64,000 nt of DNA from positions 23,613,765 through 23,677,764 of the forward strand of contig QVOM02000049.1 of the NCBI GenBank assembly GCA_003586115.2, read 5' to 3'. The first letter of the stretch is position 1. Each line of letters begins with the position of its first letter. Positions 43,881 to 54,829 of this stretch are shown piece after piece. The stretch is from Salvator merianae. Lineage: Eukaryota > Chordata > Lepidosauria > Squamata > Teiidae. Below the pieces are notes generated by a model. It was not told where the DNA came from and searched no databases. It worked only from the letters and a program-made list of their open reading frames with translations. The position numbers and the translations under genes are program-made.

Positions 43881-44148
43881 CAGTGGTCCCCAACCTTTTT
43901 TCACTTTTATCCCCCTTGGTAGCCCTATTTCCACAAACTGTACCCTTCGTATTAGGAAAATATTTGTAATTAATATAGTTGTTTTACACTGTTGACATAT
44001 GTGCCTTTATACTGCCATTATTGATTTTTTTTTTCATATACCCTTAAATGTCTTGGTTGGTACACCTGAGTCTTCGGAGAGGGGCGGCATATAAATCCAA
44101 TAAATAAATAAATAAATAAATATGCATACCTCAGGTTGGGAATCATTG
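43881..44148. mobile_element. hAT-type element interrupted by a LINE tail
   Basis: Starts CAGTGGTCCCCAACCTTTTT and ends GGTTGGGAATCATTG. The flanks TATTAAAA (43873-43880) and TTTTAAAA (44149-44156) agree at 7 of 8. The body matches the 33.19-kb element. About 54 bp (44069-44122) are foreign. Confidence 0.88.
44069..44122 (+). mobile_element. Very short LINE 3' tail insertion with (AATA)n
   Basis: TCTTCGGAGAGGGGCGGCATA, TAAATCCAATAAATAAATAAA: a LINE-type 3' end abundant in squamate genomes, cut to about 50 bp. It splits the hAT element, so it is the younger insertion. Confidence 0.75.
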
Positions 44149-44159
44149 TTTTAAAAGGT

Positions 44160-44572
44160 ATTTGATTGTAAATTTAAAAGCAGATGTAGCGACCTGCTCC
44201 AAGATTTTCTAATATTCTAATCATTGTTTTTGTCTTTTTCATAACAATATTGAAACACTAGTCTATCCCATGTAGCTAGATGTCTGGAGAAGATCAGATG
44301 CAAATTTAGCTAATGTTTAGGTGTCCTTGTTTACCCTTAGCTTATGCTAACCTAAACATCTTGTTTTCCCATCTTTGCAAGAAGAAATTCTGACAGAATC
44401 ATGCCTTTTGTCTAGCCTGTGCAAACCATTGCCAAGAATACTCCACTGTTCTGGGTGCCCTGTGCTATGCCTAGACGTACAAAGGTCCAGGTGCTGGGAC
44501 CTCAGTGCAGACACTGACCCATATATACAGAGACAGGGAGAGAGAGAAGGAGAGAAAGAGAGAAAGATGCAT
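44160..44572. other. Noncoding stretch with a small GA-rich patch
   Basis: AGAGAGAAGGAGAGAAAGAGAG lies at about 44540-44566. No gene or repeat family. Confidence 0.4.
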
Positions 44573-44575
44573 GAA

Positions 44576-45670
44576 GGGTGCAGTCCGACATCGTAAATTT
44601 AATCTGTATTGGAAGAGTACAAGGACTGAATTTGTCTTCTGAGTGTTCCCACATTTGCATTTTTACACAGACTCAATTCGGACTTGCTTGTTCTCACACT
44701 GATGTTTCCTGTGCTTGGCACGGGGAAACCGTACCTTTTCTGCCTCCACCCTTTGCCAAATTCCCCTCCCTGTGCAGTCAGTGATTGGCTGCAGTCCCAA
44801 TGTTCAAATCGTGAGTTCACAGGGGCAGGCATGTCAAGCTCCGCTCTCCGTATGTCCCCGCTGCTGCCTCAGAACATGGATTCACTTGACAGCATTACTA
44901 GACATTTGCCATTTGCTCCTTCTTCCCCTCCAGCCTGTATCTACACAAGCAGAACTTTAATACCACATGTACCACACAATAAAGCTTCCTGAAGGACAGA
45001 TGGCAATTTCTGCTCCATTGCAATTGCACAATTGTGCAATTTAAGAGTAGCACAAAAGCAGGGAGAGGTCTGTGAAGAGGGGGAAACGTGGGGGGGGAAA
45101 AAAAAAAAAAAAAGACATCCACAGTGGCATGTGTCCCACTATGTCGCTGTGTGCTGCCGACAGCAAAACTGATACTGAGTGGGTTCTTTGTTGGGGTAAG
45201 AGGACTGCACCCCCAAACAGGTGCAGTCTGTTTTTTGGAGGTGGAGGAAGCCTTTAATTTCTTCCTGGTAGTGTCGAATGGGGGATAAAGGAAGAGAAAA
45301 GACTGCAGTTTAGCAAAGTAAAATGGGGACAGCTTTCTTTTCTCCTGGCAGTGGAGGAAGGGGGGATAATGGAGGCGGAAGGAACTACTGTGATTCCTGC
45401 CCACCCACAAAGTCTGTCACTGGATGGCAGGAAATGGGAAGCCCCCCCCTCTGCATGCCCCCCAAAATTACAGTCTCCCTCAAATAGTTTCCCGCGTCCC
45501 CACATCGCAAAGTAAAGTGGATTAGCGATCTGGAACGGCTTGAGAACTCATTAAATCCAAATGCAAAGTAGTTTGGATTGTGCCAATTTAGTCCAGAAAA
45601 ACTATGGAAAGGCAAGATCATATTGGGCCAGCAGGAACTGTAGACAGCCTGTAAACTGATTAAATGCCAT
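44576..45670 (-). mobile_element. Large TIR element, copy 3 (interior type B), end-truncated
   Basis: In reverse orientation relative to copies 1 and 2. It starts GGGTGCAGTCCGACATCG at 44576 and runs to TTAAATGCCAT at 45670, where the last ~15 bp (GTCGGAACGCGGCC in copy 4) are missing. GAA precedes the start (44573-44575) and TGAAG follows the broken end, so a GAA duplication may survive. The 5'-side 280 bp (CATTTCCTGCCATCCA) resembles copy 1, while the interior resembles copy 2. An A-run lies at 45099-45113. Frames of up to 170 codons have no recognised domain. Confidence 0.85.
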
Positions 45671-45674
45671 TGAA

Positions 45675-46065
45675 GTCAGAGAAGAAAAGCTGAGCAAATG
45701 GTAACTTGCCTCTCCCTGCACCAGCTGGACTTTGCAAACATATCTAACTCTGTAAGGACAGGTATCTCTGCTTCTCACCTGTCGTCTGAGATGATGTACA
45801 AATGACATCTCACCTCTTTTATTTCCTACATCTGTATGAGTGCGCACGTTTATAGAATCTTCCTTTTCTGATCCTCTGCTTTTGCAAAACAGCCCAAGTG
45901 TCTATAAAGGTAACAAGTAAGCCAGATTAGTTCCCATTACATTGATCCATTGTTTTTTGCTATATTCTATATTGATTTTGGACCATAGTCTGTAAAAAAA
46001 ATTATCTTTGGCAAATTTCAATATTTATAGTTAGGATATTGTTTGATGCTGTTTGAGCTAATAAA
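45675..46065. other. Noncoding stretch, nothing recognised
   Basis: No repeat or frame I can support. Confidence 0.35.
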
Positions 46066-46070
46066 ATTCC

Positions 46071-46178
46071 CCATTTTAGTATATTTGCTATGCACCTATG
46101 TCATATGCACCATTTTAGTATGTTCTATGCACCATTTTAGTATACTTGCTATGCACCTATGTCCTATGACATAGGACA
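46071..46178. repeat. Three variant units ending in a perfect palindrome
   Basis: CCATTTTAGTAT begins units at 46071, 46110 and 46132, with CTATGCACCTATGTC in the first and third and a shorter middle unit. The array ends in a 19-bp palindrome, TGTCCTATGACATAGGACA (46160-46178). Confidence 0.8.
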
Positions 46179-46179
46179 T

Positions 46180-47515
46180 GTCAAGACTAACATGAAAAGA
46201 TCCCTTGTCTCTGAGTATGTACAAAGTGCAAAAGCATATTTCATAGCGCATCTATGACTGGAATCTTCTCCCATTGTAAATGATTGGTTACCTATACTAG
46301 AAAAAAGAGGGGGAAGGCCTTCTCCCTTATCTCTGGAAGTCACATAACCACCAGATAATCTGGGCACACATAGTAAGAACTTGCATTGGAATAAGCAGCA
46401 AGCCAGACAAAACACTCTGCAAAACACACACATTCTGTTGGAAATTCTGCACAGTGGCTACAAGATCTCCTCTTTTTGTGTGATTTCCCCACTATGGAAA
46501 CTGAGTTAGTGTGAAGTAAAACTTGTATAGTGATAGCCCTAAGAGAAGTCAAGGTAAGTAAAATAATATAGATAACTAGCTACAAGCACACACATCCATA
46601 ACCATTGTCTAGAGCCTAGAATGACCCGAGGGTGCCATTGACTGAAAGCTTGATTGGCAGAAAATCTCCAGGATCACTAGACACTACAGAACAAATTCAT
46701 ATAACCATTTTGTACAATTTAGTTTGTCAGGGTAAGCTAAGGAAAATGTAACCTAAAGAGAACGCTAAGTGTATTCAATCAGGAATCTCCTGAGATTCTG
46801 GGCCCTAGAGTCTACTGGAATGAGAGCTTGACTATCAAACCAACTGAAATGCAATTTTTGCTTTAGATACACGCTTAGAGAGAGGATTTCCGTAGCCCTA
46901 CTATCAAAATACCGTCTTAACTACAGTTTCGTTACAGAGAGAGAGGCCATAACTGCCAAATATGGTGCTTTGTCCCTGTGCTATGCTAAGCTTGAATATT
47001 TGACTTAAAGACCAATCGACTTCTTATTGTATGCTAATCTATCTTTAAGCTCTTCTGTTTGCTAGTGTTGTGACTTGGGGCCATAAGTAAGCTTAAGCAG
47101 ATGATTGCTTGATAGGATGCAGTCAGCATAAGGAACAAGAGTCCCTGCAAAGATTGAGCAAAATGCTGTAATGTCAAAATACAAGGCAGCTTTGTAAAAA
47201 TGATAACTTGTGGAAGGTCTTAACAAAAAGCATTATGCCCAATGGTCATGCAGGGGTGAGCTAACTAAAACAGAACTCAAGTGGCCTGTGTATTGCTGAT
47301 CTCATTGAAAACTTGTAGTCTGTGTTGTAAGAATACAGTCAAGACTGATAACCTGTGAAAACATGGGCTATGGATGTCAAAGGAATGTATTGGGTGTGAG
47401 ACACATCTGCTATAAATATCCATAAGCCAAAGAACACAGTTGGAAAATGTGTCATATCTTATACACAAACACCTGGTTTCTAAAGGAAATAAATTAGACT
47501 GTGACATGCCTCAGA
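46180..47515. other. Noncoding stretch, possible old LTR
   Basis: Around 47400-47500 CTGCTATAAATATCCATAAGCC is followed about 75 bp later by GGAAATAAATTAGAC, a TATA box and polyadenylation signal at LTR-like spacing. No second LTR, primer-binding site or retroviral protein is seen, so this stays a suggestion. Confidence 0.3.
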
Positions 47516-47520
47516 GAGAA

Positions 47521-47590
47521 AGGCCTTTTCTGCACTGAGCCTTATTCCGGATTATAATCTGGAATAAGAGCCTGTCATCTGCATGCTGGT
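47521..47590. mobile_element. Half of a GGCCCTTTCTGCAC-family MITE
   Basis: GGCCTTTTCTGCACTGAGCC, TTATTCCGGATTATAATCTGG, AATAAGAGCCTGTCATCTGC, CATGCTGGTGCAGACC: the left arm of the elements at 42.36 and 60.40 kb without the right arm. Confidence 0.75.
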
Positions 47591-47599
47591 GCAGACCTG

Positions 47600-48300
47600 C
47601 CATCTGCATATTGAGACAGACCTCATTTCTGTAAACGACCTATGTATGTCTCCATACCTGCTATGTATGCTTACTTATGTGTATTCTCTTTCTTTCTTAT
47701 CTTTTTCCAGCCCAGAAGTCTTTTGTTTTCCAAGGAAGATGAAAGAGGTGAAATCTGTCTTGGTTGCTAATATAGCTGTATTGGACTTTAAGCTATAGGC
47801 TCCTATTCAGGATTGTGGATGTGATTTTACTTTTGCTAACTAGAGGTGTGGGAATTCACCAGCCAAACCAACAAAGAGAACTCCTCAGTATCATTCGGGA
47901 GCATGGGCTAGTACGCCTTTGCCAGGCTCCCTAGGCGAGAAGGAGTGCTTACCTGCACTTACTTGCACCCCAGAAGTAACAAAGTGCTGACAGATGGAAG
48001 GGCAAATCTACTGTTCCTCCCCCAGAGCTCCCAGAGTGCAAGTGAGCACTGCTGAGAATCCCTCCCTGCTTCCAGGATTCTGTTGAAGGCAGACTAGCCC
48101 ACAAAGGCATGAGGCTCCTAAGCTTAGCAGAATCTTTTTGCCAATTTGGCAGCCAGGTAAATATGCACAAAACAAAAGAACTGGTGATGATTTACTTTGG
48201 AACTGCTTTACCTTTTAACAAAGCACAAAACTGTGTATTTTTCACTCTTTTAGGACATTCCATTCATGTATACATACTTGAACCAATTTTATTATGAGCC
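47600..48300. other. Noncoding stretch, nothing recognised
   Basis: No repeat or frame I can support. Confidence 0.35.
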
Positions 48301-48304
48301 ACTA

Positions 48305-48775
48305 TATTTTTCTCTGCTAGGCGCATTCAATAGTTCTGCCACCCCCAGAGAGGTTAGGGGTGGTGGGACACAAGAGGGCCTGTGCAGCCTCTAGGCTTTG
48401 GAACAGCCTCCCAGTGCGGATATGCCATGCACCAACATTACATGATTTTCAGCATCTTGTTAAAATATAGGCTGCATTCAGACTTCACTTACTTATTCCG
48501 CTATATTTGTGTGTTCCGGAATATCTATGCTTTGTTCTGAAATATCCAAATATAGCAAAATAAGTAAGTGATGTCTGGATACAGTCATAATTCTTAATTC
48601 AGGCCTTTGTTGCCTAGCTTCTTCTGAATGTAGTTCTGCCGGGGTGGGAGGGTTGTATTTTAAGCACACTTTATTCTTTTCTTTTTTTTAATCAGTTTGC
48701 TGTTTTACTGAATGTTGTGACCTGCCCTGGACCTTTGAGGATACAAATGAAATTAAATGAATAAATAAATAAATG
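48305..48775 (+). mobile_element. L2-type LINE 3' part split by a MITE
   Basis: GGACACAAGAGGGCCTGTGC, CTTTGGAACAGCCTCCCAGTG, then after the MITE (48470-48586) AATTCAGGCCTTTGTTGCC, TTGTGACCTGCCCTGGACC and the tail GAATAAATAAATAAATG. This is the usual L2 ORF2 end and 3' UTR; coding potential is lost. Confidence 0.7.
48470..48586. mobile_element. Palindromic MITE with ATA target duplication
   Basis: Left GGCTGCATTCAGACTTCACTT, right AAGTGATGTCTGGATACAGTC; the centre TTCCGGAATATC / GATATTTCAGAAC-type arms fold back. ATA is duplicated at 48467-48469 and 48587-48589. It is inserted in an L2 fragment. Confidence 0.87.
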
Positions 48776-49092
48776 TGTCCATGTTTGCCCCCACATCCTC
48801 TACCTCACTTTCTTAAACTCACACACATGCAGTAACAGAAGATATAGGCCCAGTTTACTCCTGAAAGTATGCATGTGATGTGTGTGTATATCAGAGAGAG
48901 ACATGCAAGATAAAGCTTTGTTCCCCAATAGAAAGGAACCCTGTAAAATATTCCTAGCAGAGGAAAGCCCAGTGATGCATAACCAAAGAGATACTATAGG
49001 TAGCAGAGAACGTTCTCCCATTGAAACATGGTTCCATACCCCTCCTGCTGATGCATACTGGCAAGGAAAAGGCTTGCTTCTTTTGTTACTAA

Positions 49093-50287
49093 GGGCGCAG
49101 TCTGACATCGTAAATTTAATCTGTATCAGAAGAGTATGGGGACTGAATTTGTCTTCTGATCGTTCCCACACTTGCATTTTCACATGGACTCAATTAGGAC
49201 TTGCTCCTTGCTCGTTCTCACACTGATGTTTCCTGTGCTTGGCATGGGGAAACCGTACTGTTTCTGCCTCCACCCCTCGCCAGATTCCCCTCCCTGGGCA
49301 GTCAGTGATTGGCTGCAGTCCCAACATTCAAATCTTGACTTCACAGGGGCGGGAAACTCAAGCTCTGCCCTTTTTGGGGGGATTCCTGCCCTTTACAAAT
49401 ACTTCTTTAAATTAAAAGAAAAAAGCCTCCTAATCTCCTTGTTAGATCCTAAACAAGGGATCAAAGCAAGGTGTAGAGAGAAACTGCTTTGGGTGGATGG
49501 CTGGTTGTTTGGGTATTTTTGTTTTCCCCACACTTTAAAAATAATAAGATTAAAATTTCTCTCATCCCCACAAAAAAGTTCTCCCTCAGCTCTCTCTCTC
49601 TGTGTTAATGATCCTCTCAACTCCCCCGCCCCCAGTTCTTCCTCGGCTGCAGCTTACATGCAGCGTTCTGTGTGTTTGTGTGTGTGTGTGGGGGGGGGGG
49701 GTAAGTTGCAGAGAGCTGGGGCAGAAGACAGGTTAAGATAGGCACGGGGTGGGAAGCCTTTTTGCAGGCTTCCCCTTGCTCTTGTCCTGCCAGCTCTTCA
49801 GCCTGCCTAGCCCTACCTCAAGTTTTCTTTCCCTTTTACAGAATTGTGCAAGTTCAGAGCTCCGCAGAACAATAGCAGCATCTCCCCTCTTTTCTACATA
49901 TGCAGACTCCAAACACAGAGAAGGTGAAAGTTCTCTATTCTTGATGTCTGCATGCCTAGAAACAAGAGGGGAGGTGCTGGTGCTGCTTTAGCCGAGTCTG
50001 AACGTCTACAGAATTCTAGACAGTCTCAGTTTGAGGGCGGGAAAGAGAAAACTGGCCATCCAACTTGTCCCTGGCCGCACATGTGTGTCTGCACGCCTAG
50101 AAAGGAGTACTGTGCTCCCTGGGGCTAGCGATCTGGAACAGCTTGAGAACTCATTAAATCCGAATGCAAAGTAGTCCGGATTTCACCAATTTAGTCCAGA
50201 AAAACTACGGAAAGGCAAGATCATGTCGGGCCAGCAGAAACTGAAGACAGCCTGTAAACTGATTAAATGCCATGTCGGAACGCGGCC
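49093..50287 (-). mobile_element. Large TIR element, copy 4 (interior type A), 1195 bp
   Basis: Reverse orientation. It starts GGGCGCAGTCTGACATCG and ends CATGTCGGAACGCGGCC. Flanks are TAA (49090-49092) and TTA (50288-50290), a near-match. The interior (GGGATTCCTGCCCTTTACAA, CCTCGGCTGCAGCTTACATG, CAGAACAATAGCAGCATC) matches copy 1, but one arm of the inner inverted pair is shortened, which accounts for much of the 315-bp size difference. A TG/G tract lies at 49673-49702. The 189-codon frame (49172-49741) is unassigned. Confidence 0.88.
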
Positions 50288-50299
50288 TTAGATATGGAG

Positions 50300-51980
50300 C
50301 AGAATCCTTTCTCTGTTTTTTCCTCATGTTAGGAGAGAGCCCAGAAAGCTCCCTTCACATTCTGTCCCCAACTACTCATGAGAAGATGGGAGAGCCAAAC
50401 ACTGAGGAACTGGAAGGGAGAAATTGCTGCACTTGCAGTTTTCGTCTCATAAATTCTGAACTAGGGAACACAATAAGTCTGGGCGCATTATCCCAAGGAG
50501 TCATGACTGAGAAATGGGCACTCAGGATTAGAAGCCTTGAGCTATATATTAACTGAGCAAAGCTCTCCACTCTATGTATTAAAGATTGGATGCACTGCAA
50601 ATGCTTTATCAAAGCGTCACAGCTAATATGGGATCTGCCAGGAAAGGAAATTACACAATTTGAAGCTGCTTGAAGGAGGGAGCCTAGAAGCCGGTTTCCA
50701 AAGTATAAAAGAAATTACTGATAAGCCGAAATGCATGGAAAACGTTTGCACTGAAACTGAAAGAAATCTTGATGCTGGTTCTGATTTTCTTGTCCAGAAG
50801 TTAAAATAATAGCCTTTTATTGCAGATCTATAGAAGGAATGTAATCATTAATACTTGAAAGAGTCATAAATCAGCTCCTGAATGATTTGCAAAACAGAAT
50901 CCTGGAACCAGAGCCAGAAGGGGTTAAAACCAAGCACAGAACTTCAAACATCCTGAGAATTGTCTATAGGGTTGGATTACCCAAGAGCAATAAATGGAAG
51001 CTGATACGTTTCAAATGCAGAAAAATGAGCCTCTGATGAAAAATTGTCCCTTGAAAGAGAAACACATTGGTTACTTCTTACGAGGAAACCTAGACAGCTT
51101 CCACACAACAGCAAAAGATCACTTCTGGCAGTGAGAACATCGAAGCCGGGAAATGTTCATTCTTTGGTTTTATATTTCCACTCAGGGCTTTTCGCAGAGC
51201 ACAGGAAATGACCCACTGTTATTCCCACACTCTAGCAACCTCTGTTGACTACTCAAAATTTCTGCACCATACAAAATTGGATACGATCCTTACCTTTGCT
51301 ATTTCTGTCCATTGAAACTTATGCTGATCTATCTTAATAGTGTTCGTATATTTTAATAAATCTTTCTGCATTCTTAAGAGTGTGTTTGTATGTGCTTTAT
51401 CATTAGCTGCTATGTTTTATGCTGATAAAAGAATTTAACAGTGTTTTTGTATCTTTAGAGAGGCTTAACTCAGCAGTTTTACATCCTGCCCTCAGCTAGC
51501 ATTTAGTCTGCAACGAAGAAATTATTGTCTGTTCAGTTTTTTCCATTTCAGTTGAATCCTGTAACCAGGTTTTAGATTCATTCGAAATCCGTATTCAAAG
51601 GACTTTCAATCAATTTTCACAATTCTGTCTTAATGCAGCAGCACCAGAAACAGACTTCACAATTGCTTGAGATGTAGGCAGGTGGCATTTACAGAATTAT
51701 GTCATTGCATGTAAGATAGGTGAGAAGCTGAAAGGTATTGTTTTATTCGGGAGTTTTTCGGGGTTTGTTGCTGGGAACAGTAACAGAATGAAGCAAACAA
51801 TTGCCTGCATGGTCTGGTGAGAAAGATAAAGAATTTGGAGGGAAACAACTAAAAATTATGTTTTCTGGAGTACATAGTGCCATTCATGGCAGAGAACTTG
51901 GGTGGCAAAATGTTCTCCATGCTGTCCATGGGCCAAATCTTCATTAGGCACACTGCATTAGACACATATCAAGATATGCA
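50300..51980. other. Repeat-poor block, possible conserved noncoding sequence
   Basis: From about 50560 to 51000 the sequence lacks recognised repeats and has homopolymer-poor, AT-balanced motifs (GGAATGTAATCATTAATACTTG, GAGTCATAAATCAGCTCC, TGAATGATTTGCAAAAC) of the kind seen in vertebrate conserved noncoding elements. This is pattern impression only. Confidence 0.3.
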
Positions 51981-51987
51981 TGTGTTT

Positions 51988-52001
51988 TCTCTCTCTCTCT
52001 C

Positions 52002-52052
<51 letters not shown>
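51988..52052. repeat. (TC)n(TA)n microsatellite
   Basis: About 24 CT units, one CCC break, then about 9 AT units. Confidence 0.95.
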
Positions 52053-52059
52053 GAAACAG

Positions 52060-53690
52060 AACCTTTTAAAGCCTCATCAACATGATCTAAATTAAGGGGA
52101 GATAGGAACTTTCAATAAGTCTGTGCTTTTCATTCAATGAGTTAAAACCAAGGTTGAAAGTGGCAACTAAGCCTATAATGTTTACCAAAACAGTGATTTT
52201 TGAAGAAAGCTTTAAATAGTGATTATAAAGACTACATCTTGTATTCCTCTATACAGCTATTATCAGTTGCACCCTTAGGCAGAATTGCTGTAGATCCTGA
52301 CCAAAGAATTTTGTGACAACAGCATGTAAATTTACATAGCCCCAGATAGTGGCTATTTCATGGAATATATGCAGACTTACCTAAATTGGGTTAACTGTAC
52401 GGAAATGTAATTTAATTAGCCATAGACAATTCAAATACAAGAAAAAAATAATTCTAGTGGTTAAAGAATATTCTCCCATCCCTACATTCACATGCCACTT
52501 GACATTTTGGGGTTAGGGTTGGTAAACCGGATTAATAAATGTGTGTGCACAACCATCAGTATCATCATTATTGTGGATTAATCTGAATTTAAGGTACATT
52601 TACTGCAGCAGTAGTGACAAATCCAGATTAACAAATTCAGTATTTTTGTTAGCTGTTTCTTAATGTCTTGGTCTTGCCTATGCACTCTGATAATTTTGAA
52701 TTATTCCAAGTGGCTGGCTTGCCTTGTCACTGTCTGAGTTTTCTTTCTTCCTCAAGGCCCATTCTGCAGAATCAAAAACAATCCTGCACCCTTCTCCCTT
52801 CCCAATGCACTTTTCATGCTTGTAATCTGGATAGTTCTAAACAAAGCATCAAATAGACCCCCTGCTGTGTCCAGGATATAAAACTAGTCTTGTCAAGGAA
52901 ATGTAATCCTTCCAAAAATATAAAAACTGCTATGATAGTCCTGGGGGGAGGGGAGAGCAATCTTCACTTGGGCATCCTTTCCCTGGCTAAATAAAATGTG
53001 ACCAAATTAGCATATTTAGAACTGGGGTGCCCTAAAAGAAAAACTATGATTGCAAGACAGAGTTAAGTATATGTAAAGTACATCAATTGAAATGGAAGTG
53101 GAACACACACTTAGCTTTCCTAAATATAAATTATCCTGAATAGGATTAAGGCTGCAGTGGATATTTTACCATTCCCTACTTCATCAGCAAGTAATACGTG
53201 TTTAAGATACTGCAGCTTATGTTTTAAGCTTGCTTGTGGTGTCCTCTCAATAAACAAGGCCCATCTTGATTACATCTTGTTTATACTAATACACTGACCA
53301 ATAATGCTATACTGATTTCTCACCCTTCCCTTCCACGTTTATAAAAATTGAAGTAGTCCACATCAAGTTTCTCAATGTTGTTTCTATTTATATGGGAAGA
53401 AACCCATCAAAATCATTGGGACCGAGTTCTGCATTAACATAGATCGTGTTGGGGTATATATCTGATTGACTCAATGGATTTTCCAACCAAAGCTCAACCT
53501 TATGCAAATTAGCTGAAAAGATAATCCATTGAGACCTATGGAGTTTAGATGAGGTGCAGTAGATGGTGTAATCTGTTAACAGGTTTGGATTCTAATCCAA
53601 AATACACAAACAGTGCAACCCTGCAGCATTAATCCATCACAATTTTAATTGGGGAGTGATCACACTTCAAGGGTTTTCATGCCACTTTAT
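52060..53690. other. Noncoding stretch, nothing recognised
   Basis: 1.6 kb of AT-rich DNA with no repeat family I recognise and no credible frame. Confidence 0.35.
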
Positions 53691-53702
53691 AGATTTTATT
53701 TT

Positions 53703-53706
53703 ATCC

Positions 53707-53745
<39 letters not shown>

Positions 53746-53777
53746 CATCCTTCCATCCATCCATCCATCCATCCATC
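53703..53777. repeat. (ATCT)n(ATCC)n microsatellite
   Basis: About 10 ATCT units pass into about 8 ATCC units. It is followed by CACCCTATACCCGAAGATCTC, AGGGCAGATTAAAATAAAATAAC, which looks like the reverse strand of an L2 3' end, so the array probably grew from that element's tail. Confidence 0.9.
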
Positions 53778-53779
53778 CC

Positions 53780-54618
53780 ACCCTATACCCGAAGATCTCA
53801 GGGCAGATTAAAATAAAATAACTATAATTACAGGTAAAGATCCCCAGTCTGCTGTTTACTCTATTCCTCTCAGGCAAGATGGTTCATAGCTTTCTGGTGG
53901 CAGTTGGAGGAAGGAGGGGCCACTTCTGGGAGCAAGATGGCAGAGCTCCCAGCCATAACCTTTCATGGACTTGATGCAACCAGAACTTCTAGAGCAACTG
54001 GTTTGGTAGAGGAAACAAATTGCAAATGCAAAGGGTGTTCTTTGTACAGTGAGGACTTTGACATATATTAACAAATTATAATGGTAGTATAATGACCCCT
54101 TCTGGACAGGAAGGAAACTAGAGACCTCCTCCTTGTTGAAGAAATGCCCAGCCTATCAAGCCGCTTTGACTGGAGCAGAGGAGTGTGCCAATGAGATTTC
54201 TTTAAACAAAGGAGGGATCATAAAAGGATTTATTCAAGCTAGAGCCATAATATACAATGACTTCATTGTCCGAGATTTTACTGAATGGATAATAGTTAGA
54301 AAGGCGAATAGGACATATTTTAGTGGGCATTCCCCATATCTCCTACTACCCTGTGAAATCAACCTTGTCTAAATTAGACTATGCCCCCCAATTTTTTTAG
54401 GCACTATGAGGATGAAAATTATGATTGACCTGTGCAGCTATGCCTCTGGCATTTGAATGCCATTGACCAGTGCAGCTATGAATGTTATCTGCTAGTTTCC
54501 CAGTGAAAGCAAATGTGGCTACTGTCACCTCAATTAATGTTAATTTCAATGAACCAATGCAGTCAGAACATCATGAGGGGGGCTGGGCAAGCTCCAGCAT
54601 CAATAAGTCCCGAATCCC
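53780..54618. other. Noncoding stretch
   Basis: Starts with a reverse-strand LINE tail trace (53780-53830). A 79-codon frame (54133-54372, plus) has fairly protein-like composition but no motif I recognise and no supporting splice or promoter signal. Confidence 0.35.
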
Positions 54619-54621
54619 TTA

Positions 54622-54825
54622 GGCTGTGTTCAGACATACCAAAAGGGGTGCCTCATAGAGACAGTGTGTTGCCCTCGTGTTCCCAACCTTCTCTAATCCA
54701 CTTTTTCTAGCACGGAATGTTCACGAGAGGGGGGAGGGGCAGACTGGTAATGTGAACAATCCCATCTTGAAGCCTTTTCTAAGCCGCCTCAGAGATGCTC
54801 TTTTTTTGTGTGTCTGATCACACCC
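54622..54825. mobile_element. 'TCTGCCCCTCCCCC'-family MITE with TTA duplication
   Basis: 204 bp. The left end GGCTGTGTTCAGACATACC pairs with the right end GTGTGTCTGATCACACCC. TTA is duplicated at 54619-54621 and 54826-54828. The core GGGGGGAGGGGCAGACTGG and GTGAACAATCCCATC is the family's reverse complement. This is the best-bounded copy and defines the family's ends. Confidence 0.9.
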
Positions 54826-54829
54826 TTAG

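Noticed and set aside
46600..47500. Possible solo LTR
   Set aside because: TATA and AATAAA spacing is suggestive, but the TG...CA ends and target duplication could not be located.
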